Positions 1 through 4,624 of a DNA stretch of 10,726 nt are shown here, piece after piece. The translations under genes and the position numbers were made by a program. Origin of the DNA: Christensenella sp. UBA941 (GTDB taxonomy: Bacteria > Bacillota > Clostridia > Christensenellales > UBA941); assembly GCA_002293365.1 (NCBI GenBank), contig DBDD01000027.1, positions 2,903-13,628 of the forward strand, in the 5' to 3' direction. Numbering within the stretch: position 1 is the first letter of the stretch; every line of letters begins with the position of its first letter. The notes under the pieces were generated by a model that made no database searches, had not been told where the DNA came from, and was given only the letters and a program-made list of their open reading frames with translations.

Positions 1-68
1 GCAAAACGCGAAGAACTCCCGGGAGCCGCGCTTTCGAAACGCGTTATGCAAACGACGGTTAATGCCAT

Positions 69-129
69 GTAGGGGACGATGGCAATCGTCCCAAGCCCAA
101 TTAACTGGCGGATTACCATCCGCCCCTAC
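69..129. repeat. Inverted pair of diverged hairpin repeats (MITE-like small element)
   Basis: Two copies of a roughly 25-base unit face each other: copy 1 at 69-93 and copy 2 as the reverse complement of 105-129. Both begin GTAGGGG, and they match at 19 of 25 positions. Each folds on its own into a perfect hairpin (73-80/85-92 and 107-113/118-124) with a four-base loop. Four of the six differences are two compensated base pairs: 76/89 is A-T in copy 1 and C-G in copy 2, while 77/88 is C-G versus G-C. The outer ends GTAGGGG/CCCCTAC also pair with each other. No target-site duplication is obvious. It is too small to encode protein; mobilisation in trans is an inference. Confidence 0.7.
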
Positions 130-235
130 GAAATTTTGCATTATCCATCGCATACTTAGCATCGCTTAGTAGGGAGCGCCGTCTGCCCTCGTTACGGGCT
201 TAAAGCGGAGCTGAAAGGCTCAATTAGGGTGGTAC

Positions 236-279
236 CGCGGCAGTTCGTCCCTTTCGGATGAATTATGCCGCGATTTTTT
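236..279 (+). terminator. T-box conditional intrinsic terminator
   Basis: CGCGGCA (236-242) pairs with TGCCGCG (266-272). The stem continues through 243-250/256-263 with mostly Watson-Crick and G-T pairs, and six T residues follow at 274-279. Its left arm overlaps the T-box element (226-240), so formation of the antiterminator on uncharged tRNA would exclude the terminator. This is the standard class I T-box arrangement. Confidence 0.9.
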
Positions 280-302
280 AGTTTTCCAAGGAGTGGTAGT
301 TT

Positions 303-1568
303 ATGGATTATAGAGCGCCCAAGGGCACGAAGGACGTCCTGCCCGCCGAGAGCCATAAGTGGCAGTATATCGAACGCGAGGCACGCGCCGTAACGAAGGC
401 TTTCGGCTACAAGGAGATCCGCACGCCCGTATTCGAGCATACGGAGCTATTCCTGCGCGGCGTCGGCGATACGACGGACATCGTACAGAAGGAGATGTAC
501 ACCTTCGAGGATAAAAAGGGCCGCTCGATAACGCTAAAGCCCGAAGGCACGGCGGGCGTTGCGCGCGCGTTCCTCGAAAGCGGGTTGGTCTCCGCCCCGC
601 AGCCTATCAAGATGTACTATCTTAATTGCCCCGTATTCCGCTACGAGCAGCCCCAAAGCGGACGTTTGCGCGAGCATCATCAGTTCGGAATAGAAGCCTT
701 CGGCGCAAAGGAGCCGAGCGTGGACGCCGAGATTATCGCGCTGGCTATGGCGCTGTTCAAGCGTCTGGGCGTTACGGAGCTCGCGCTGCATATCAATTCC
801 ATCGGTTGCCCCGAATGCCGCCCGGCCTACAACCAAAAGCTGCGCGAATACTTCGAGGCGCAAAAGGCCATGCTTTGCCCCGTTTGTAACGACCGGCTCG
901 AAAAGAATCCTCTGCGCATACTCGACTGCAAAGAAGACAGATGCCAGGCGATTGCCAAAGGCGCGCCGTTGATGCTTAACAATCTTTGCCCGGAATGCGA
1001 AACGCATTTTGACGGCCTAAAAGAGTTTTTGGGCGCTGCGGGATTGAACTATGAAATCGACCCGTTTATCGTGCGCGGCCTCGACTATTATACAAAGACT
1101 GTCTTTGAAATCGTATCGCAGTATGCGGGCGCGCAAGGCACGGTTTGCGGCGGCGGGCGCTATGACGGCCTGCTTGAACAGCTTGGAGGCCCAAAAATGT
1201 GCGGCATAGGCTTCGGCATGGGTATGGAGCGGCTGCTTATGGTGATGGAGGGCCAAGGCGTCTCCGCCGGCGAGGGCTATTCGCCCGATCTTTTCCTGAT
1301 TGCTGTAGGCGAAAACGCAAAGCGCCGCGCGTTCGAAATCTGCATGGAGCTGCGCGAAAGCGGCGTCTCGGTCGAGGTAGACCATTGCGCCCGCAGCGTC
1401 AAGGCCCAGATGAAATTCGCGGATAAGCTTTCCGCCCGGCATACCGCCGTTATCGGCGACGACGAGCTGGCCTCGGGTAAATTGCGAATTCGCGATATGA
1501 AAACGGGCGAACATAGCGAGTGCGGTCTTAGCAGCGACGAGATTGCGAACGCATTGTTGTCAACTTAA
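303..1568 (+). CDS. hisS: Histidyl-tRNA synthetase (HisRS)
   Basis: Cytoplasmic class II aminoacyl-tRNA synthetase that charges tRNA-His with histidine using ATP. The 421-residue length is normal for bacteria. Visible signatures are the N-terminal KGTKDVLP, class II motif 1 around residues 34-50, TLKPEGTAGVARA (77-89), motif 2 with R113 and RLREHHQFG (121-129), the HisRS-specific RGLDYYTKTVFE (258-269) and CGGGRYDGL (282-290), and motif 3 GIGFGMGMERLL (301-312). An HGTP_anticodon-like C-terminal domain follows from about 328. The insertion domain carries eight cysteines (169, 172, 192, 195, 209, 214, 229, 232), three pairs of them as CxxC, suggesting bound metal; the NPLRILDCK stretch is usual in Firmicutes HisRS. 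AAGGAG at 288-293 lies nine bases before the ATG. The gene is controlled by the T-box leader and is followed by aspS. Confidence 0.98.
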   Translation: MDYRAPKGTKDVLPAESHKWQYIEREARAVTKAFGYKEIRTPVFEHTELFLRGVGDTTDIVQKEMYTFEDKKGRSITLKPEGTAGVARAFLESGLVSAPQPIKMYYLNCPVFRYEQPQSGRLREHHQFGIEAFGAKEPSVDAEIIALAMALFKRLGVTELALHINSIGCPECRPAYNQKLREYFEAQKAMLCPVCNDRLEKNPLRILDCKEDRCQAIAKGAPLMLNNLCPECETHFDGLKEFLGAAGLNYEIDPFIVRGLDYYTKTVFEIVSQYAGAQGTVCGGGRYDGLLEQLGGPKMCGIGFGMGMERLLMVMEGQGVSAGEGYSPDLFLIAVGENAKRRAFEICMELRESGVSVEVDHCARSVKAQMKFADKLSARHTAVIGDDELASGKLRIRDMKTGEHSECGLSSDEIANALLST

Positions 1569-1569
1569 A

Positions 1570-1591
1570 CCCGCCGCCTGCGGGCGGCGGG
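1570..1591 (+). other. Strong GC hairpin just after hisS, no T-tract
   Basis: CCCGCCGCC (1570-1578) and GGCGGCGGG (1583-1591) form a perfect nine-pair stem with a four-base loop, starting one base after the hisS stop codon. No T-run follows, so it is not a standard intrinsic terminator. It may protect the hisS mRNA 3' end or slow polymerase; this is inference. Confidence 0.6.
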
Positions 1592-1675
1592 GTGGTAGAC
1601 CCGCGAAGGCTAGCTCAAAGCGCCGGGGTGATCGACCATAAAGATTGACCCCGGCTGGTCGGGTGTTTTGGATAA
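1592..1675 (+). promoter_or_regulatory. Structured hisS-aspS spacer with possible attenuator
   Basis: GCCGGGGT (1622-1629) pairs with ACCCCGGC (1648-1655). A competing pairing CGACC (1633-1637)/GGTCG (1657-1661) is mutually exclusive with it, and ACCCG (1599-1603) can pair with CGGGT (1660-1664) just ahead of a four-T run (1666-1669). The segment GGTGGTAGACCCGCG (1591-1605) resembles the T-box element but has extra bases in its centre. It could be an attenuator, a decayed T-box 3' half, or mRNA processing structure. No complete Stem I fits in the space. aspS may simply be read through from hisS. Confidence 0.35.
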
Positions 1676-1705
1676 ACAAATTTCACATAAAACAGGAGAA
1701 ATACG

Positions 1706-3490
1706 ATGTCTGAACTATTGATGGGATGGAAACGCACGCATCTGTGCGCGGAGCCGGCGATTGAATCCGTCGGTCAGGAAGAAGTGCTTATGGGCTGGGT
1801 TGCCCGCCGCCGCGACTTGGGCGCGCTGATCTTCGTCGACTTGCGCGACCGCTCGGGCATCATGCAGATCGTATTCGACCAAGGCGATTTAAGCGCCGAG
1901 GACTTCGCCCGCGCGGAGCATATCCGCAACGAGTTTTGTATTGCCGTGAAAGGCCAAATCGTCAAGCGCGATCCGGAAACGGTAAACGAAAAGCTGGCGA
2001 CGGGCTATATCGAGCTGCGCGTAAGCGAGTTCAAGCTGCTAAGCAAATCCGAAACGCCGCCCTTCTATATCGAGGACGACGTCAACGTTCAGGAAATGTT
2101 GCGCTTGAAGCACCGCTATCTCGACCTACGGCGACCCGAGATGCAAGAGACGTTGCGGCTGCGCCATCGCCTAGCAAAAGCCACGCGCGACTATTTCGAC
2201 GAAAACGGTTTCATGGAAATCGAAACGCCGATGCTCGGCAAATCGACGCCCGAGGGCGCTAGGGACTATTTAGTCCCCAGCCGCGTACATCCCGGCGCGT
2301 TCTACGCGCTGCCGCAGTCGCCGCAGCTCTACAAGCAGCTGCTTATGGTTTCCGGCATGGACCGGTATTTTCAGATCGTAAAGTGCTTCCGCGACGAAGA
2401 CTTGCGCGCGGATCGTCAGCCGGAATTTACGCAAATCGACGTTGAAATGTCTTTTGTGGATATCGACGACGTACTATCTATAAACGAAGGGCTTATCAAG
2501 CGCCTGTTTAAAGAAGGGATTGGAGCCGATATAAAGCTGCCGCTGAAGCGCCTAACGTATAAAGAAGCGATGGCGCGCTTCGGCTCCGACAAGCCGGACA
2601 CCCGCTTCGGCCTTGAGCTATGCGATATCAGCGATATCGCGAAGGGCTGCGGCTTCCAGGTATTCTCGGGCGCGGTGGAAAAGGGCGGCAGCGTACGCGC
2701 TATAAACGCCAAAGGCTGCGTCGAAAAATTCGCCCGCCGGGAAATCGACGCGCTCGTAGATTTTGTAAAAATCTACAGGGCCAAGGGCATGGCCTGGATC
2801 AGCGTCACGAACGAGGGTCTGAAGTCCCCGATTACGAAATTCCTTACCGAGGACGAGACAAACGCGATCCTCTCACGCTTAAACGCCGAGATTGGCGATA
2901 TACTGTTCTTCATCGCGGATTCCGACGATATCGTCTTCGATTCGCTGGGTAATCTGCGCCTTGAACTCGCGAAAAAGCTGGATTTAATCCCCGAGGGAAC
3001 CTTCGATCTTCTTTGGGTAACGGAATTCCCTCTGCTCGAATGGGACGCTGAAAACAAGCGATTTTCCGCGAAGCATCACCCATTCACAAGCCCTATGGAC
3101 GAGGACATCCCGCTGCTCGATACCGACCCCGGCAAAGCGCGCGCCAAAGCGTATGACATCGTGCTTAACGGCACGGAAATCGGCGGCGGCAGCATCCGTA
3201 TCCACAGCGTGGAGTTGCAGGAAAAGATGCTGGGCGTACTGGGTTTCTCGAAGGAGAGGGCATGGCAAAGCTTTGGCTTCCTGATGGAGGCGTTCAAGTT
3301 TGGCCCGCCGCCGCACGGCGGTATCGCCTATGGCCTCGACCGGCTCACGATGCTGCTCGGCAATCGGACGTCCATACGCGATACGATCGCGTTCCCGAAG
3401 ATTCAAAACGCCGCCTGCCCGCTTACAGACGCGCCGGGCGAAGTCGAAGCGAAGCAGCTTCGGGAGCTGCATATAAACGTTAGGAATTAG
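1706..3490 (+). CDS. aspS: Aspartyl-tRNA synthetase (AspRS), bacterial type
   Basis: Cytoplasmic class IIb synthetase that attaches aspartate to tRNA-Asp. The 594 residues match the bacterial family. Order of domains: N-terminal OB-fold anticodon-binding domain (about 1-110); RYLDLRR (137-143); motif 1 region FDENGFMEIETPML (164-177); substrate-site TPEGARDYLV (181-190) and QSPQLYKQ (204-211); motif 2 with FRDEDLRADRQPEF (228-241); the bacterial GAD insertion (roughly 290-420); and motif 3 GGIAYGLDRLTMLLG (538-552). All core motifs are intact. AGGAG at 1694-1698 is seven bases before the ATG. Placement 137 bases after hisS suggests one transcription unit under the hisS T-box, an arrangement well known in Firmicutes. 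Whether the enzyme also charges tRNA-Asn cannot be judged from the window. Confidence 0.98.
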   Translation: MSELLMGWKRTHLCAEPAIESVGQEEVLMGWVARRRDLGALIFVDLRDRSGIMQIVFDQGDLSAEDFARAEHIRNEFCIAVKGQIVKRDPETVNEKLATGYIELRVSEFKLLSKSETPPFYIEDDVNVQEMLRLKHRYLDLRRPEMQETLRLRHRLAKATRDYFDENGFMEIETPMLGKSTPEGARDYLVPSRVHPGAFYALPQSPQLYKQLLMVSGMDRYFQIVKCFRDEDLRADRQPEFTQIDVEMSFVDIDDVLSINEGLIKRLFKEGIGADIKLPLKRLTYKEAMARFGSDKPDTRFGLELCDISDIAKGCGFQVFSGAVEKGGSVRAINAKGCVEKFARREIDALVDFVKIYRAKGMAWISVTNEGLKSPITKFLTEDETNAILSRLNAEIGDILFFIADSDDIVFDSLGNLRLELAKKLDLIPEGTFDLLWVTEFPLLEWDAENKRFSAKHHPFTSPMDEDIPLLDTDPGKARAKAYDIVLNGTEIGGGSIRIHSVELQEKMLGVLGFSKERAWQSFGFLMEAFKFGPPPHGGIAYGLDRLTMLLGNRTSIRDTIAFPKIQNAACPLTDAPGEVEAKQLRELHINVRN

Positions 3491-3565
3491 AAATTTGTTG
3501 TAAAGCTTCTCGCAAAATATGCCGATATTGTATATAATGTATTTGGCATCATAAACTAATTCCTA
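3481..3565. repeat. 10-base inverted repeat flanking the aspS-rseC gap
   Basis: TAGGAATTAG at 3481-3490, which includes the aspS stop codon, is the exact reverse complement of CTAATTCCTA at 3556-3565. A further TTCCTAG copy follows at 3567-3573 partly in tandem. The arms enclose the putative rseC promoter. It could be a weak bidirectional stem, a protein-binding dyad, or the edge of a small repeat; there is no T-tract to make it a terminator. Confidence 0.5.
3510..3549 (+). promoter_or_regulatory. Putative sigma-A type promoter for rseC-trxA
   Basis: A perfect -10 hexamer TATAAT lies at 3533-3538 in a locally AT-rich gap after aspS. The best -35 at 17-base spacing is TCGCAA (3510-3515), only three of six matches, so the promoter would be weak or activator-dependent. 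A dyad ATGCC (3519-3523)/GGCAT (3545-3549) brackets the -10 and could be an operator, though five-base arms are weak evidence. Confidence 0.5.
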
Positions 3566-3576
3566 GTTCCTAGCAT

Positions 3577-3581
3577 GGAGG
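3577..3581 (+). promoter_or_regulatory. Shine-Dalgarno that fixes the rseC start
   Basis: GGAGG sits eight bases before the ATG at 3590. It lies inside the longer reading frame that could begin at ATG 3575, and no comparable ribosome binding site precedes 3575. The downstream ATG is therefore preferred. Confidence 0.75.
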
Positions 3582-3589
3582 CTGGATTT

Positions 3590-4048
3590 ATGGCCGCAAA
3601 ATCGGGGAATACTAACTTCATCGAAACCGACGTGAATAACCAGCGCGGCACAGTGCGCTCCGTGCGCGGCAAAAATGTTGTGGTTGGGTTCACGCGGGCG
3701 CAAGCTTGCGATAAATGCGGCGCGTGTTTCGGCAAACCCGGCGAAGGCATGTTCGTGGAGATTGCCAACACGCTCGGCGCCAAGCCCGGCCAACAGGTCG
3801 AACTCGCGTTCGGACAAAATTCGGTTATTCTCGCGGCGCTTACGGCCTACGGCTTGCCTCTTTTGGCGTTGATCCTCGGAATAGCGGCCGGGTTGGCGTT
3901 ATTGCCGCCGTCAAGCGCCCGCGAGCTCATAGCCGCAGGCATTGGGCTTGCCCTTTGCGCGCTGGTATTCATCGTATTGCGGCTTCGCGAACCGAAGCGG
4001 CGAAAGCTTCCGCGCTACAAGCTACAAATGGTTCGAATCTTAGACTGA
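3590..4048 (+). CDS. RseC/MucC-family (SoxR-reducing system) membrane protein
   Basis: 152 residues from the ATG at 3590 (an ATG at 3575 would add five residues but has no ribosome binding site). The N-terminal half is soluble, with VRGKNVVVGF and a cysteine cluster C40-x2-C43-x2-C46, the hallmark of this family. Two hydrophobic helices follow at about 79-105 and 112-130, then a strongly basic tail (REPKRRK), consistent with a two-pass inner-membrane protein with both ends in the cytoplasm. In gammaproteobacteria RseC acts with Rsx/Rnf proteins to reduce SoxR and modulates sigma-E. In Clostridia the family is often near Rnf electron-transport genes, and its role is less clear. Here it has its own putative promoter and lies 28 bases before thioredoxin, which hints at thiol redox work. 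Family assignment is good; function is inference. Confidence 0.82.
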   Translation: MAAKSGNTNFIETDVNNQRGTVRSVRGKNVVVGFTRAQACDKCGACFGKPGEGMFVEIANTLGAKPGQQVELAFGQNSVILAALTAYGLPLLALILGIAAGLALLPPSSARELIAAGIGLALCALVFIVLRLREPKRRKLPRYKLQMVRILD

Positions 4049-4076
4049 TATTGGGCTGAAATAAAAGGAGGACAAC

Positions 4077-4406
4077 ATGGGAAACGATGTTATCGTAACG
4101 TTGACAAAGAAAAATTTCAAAGAAATCGCGCTTAAATCGGACAAGCCCGTCTTGGTCGACTTTTGGGCCGAATGGTGCGGGCCTTGCCGCATGGTCGGGC
4201 CTATAGTAGACGAGCTCGCGGAGGACTACGAGGGCAAGGTTGTCGTCGCAAAGCTCAACGTCGACGACGAAAGCGAACTGGCAATCGAATACAAGGTCAT
4301 GAGCATTCCGACGCTCATCCTTTTCAAGGACGGCGAAATCGCGGAGAAAATCGTCGGCGCGCGCCCCAAGGAGGATCTGGAGGAATTACTGGACGAGCAC
4401 CTGTAA
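4077..4406 (+). CDS. trxA: Thioredoxin
   Basis: 109 residues, a full-length single-domain thioredoxin of the cytoplasm that reduces protein disulfides and is itself recharged by thioredoxin reductase. The active site is W33-C34-G35-P36-C37, preceded by VDFWAEW with the buried Asp28. The cis-proline loop SIPT (76-79) and the late glycine region (VGARPKEDLEELL) are also present. There is no signal peptide. The ribosome binding site AAAGGAGG (4064-4071) is near-perfect with five bases to the ATG, predicting strong translation. It follows the RseC-family gene by 28 bases and is probably co-transcribed with it. A strong terminator follows directly, so this is the last gene of its unit. Confidence 0.97.
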   Translation: MGNDVIVTLTKKNFKEIALKSDKPVLVDFWAEWCGPCRMVGPIVDELAEDYEGKVVVAKLNVDDESELAIEYKVMSIPTLILFKDGEIAEKIVGARPKEDLEELLDEHL

Positions 4407-4422
4407 AAAACCAATAGAAATT

Positions 4423-4464
4423 AGCGATTGACATGGAATTTTGCGCGTGTCAATCGCTTTTTTT
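4423..4464 (+). terminator. Intrinsic terminator after trxA
   Basis: AGCGATTGACA (4423-4433) and TGTCAATCGCT (4448-4458) form a perfect eleven-pair stem with a 14-base loop, followed by a T-run at 4458-4464. It separates the housekeeping unit from the CRISPR-Cas operon. Confidence 0.95.
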
Positions 4465-4624
4465 GTCAATATATAATTATTTTCTGCTGGTTATATTCTA
4501 TTAATAATTTACTCATGTCCGAATTTGTGTTATATTGTATGAATATTATCGTATAATTTGTCGTTTAGTATCGCCTTTAGAATCATTTGCTCCATCGGCA
4601 AATATTAATTTGAAGGGTGAATCT
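4465..4624 (+). promoter_or_regulatory. AT-rich gap with putative cas operon promoter
   Basis: This 160-base stretch is far richer in A and T than anything around it. A perfect -10 TATAAT is at 4552-4557, but no good -35 lies 16-18 bases upstream. TTGTGT (4525-4530) is too far at 21 bases. Alternative -10-like hexamers TATTAT (4544-4549) and TATATT (4492-4497) also occur. AAGGGTGA (4613-4620) is the likely cas3 ribosome binding site. No CRISPR repeat, tRNA or small ORF is visible here. Confidence 0.5.

Larger units (their letters stand above)
1..280 (+). promoter_or_regulatory. T-box leader of hisS(-aspS), 5' end possibly outside window
   Basis: A T-box riboswitch senses uncharged tRNA and lets transcription continue into an aminoacyl-tRNA synthetase gene. 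The diagnostic T-box element AGGGTGGTACCGCGG is at 226-240. Upstream of it are the conserved AGTAGG-type junction (168-173), a CGTTAC segment (190-195) inside a GCCC/GGGC stem, and a short stem GAGC/GCTC (208-211/218-221) that fits Stem III. Downstream is the conditional terminator. Stem I is not resolved: bases 1-10 pair with 40-49 in nine of ten positions and enclose a CTCCCGGGAG palindrome, but I cannot assign a specifier codon. A repeat at 69-129 interrupts the leader. By context the expected effector is tRNA-His (or tRNA-Asp, as the two genes are together). Confidence 0.9.

Noticed and set aside
1570..1591. Intrinsic terminator after hisS
   Set aside because: The stem is strong but no T-run follows it, and aspS is expected to be co-transcribed.
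1591..1669. Possible tRNA (GGTGGTAGA resembles a D-loop)
   Set aside because: No acceptor stem, anticodon arm or GTTCRA T-loop can be placed in a cloverleaf with the neighbouring stems.
2984..3472. Antisense open frame (162 codons) opposite aspS
   Set aside because: aspS motif 3 is encoded on the plus strand here; the antisense product has no family features.
4463..4497. Promoter TTGTCA (4463-4468) with TATATT (4492-4497)
   Set aside because: The spacing is 23 bases, too long for a normal sigma-A promoter, and the TTGTCA overlaps the terminator T-run.
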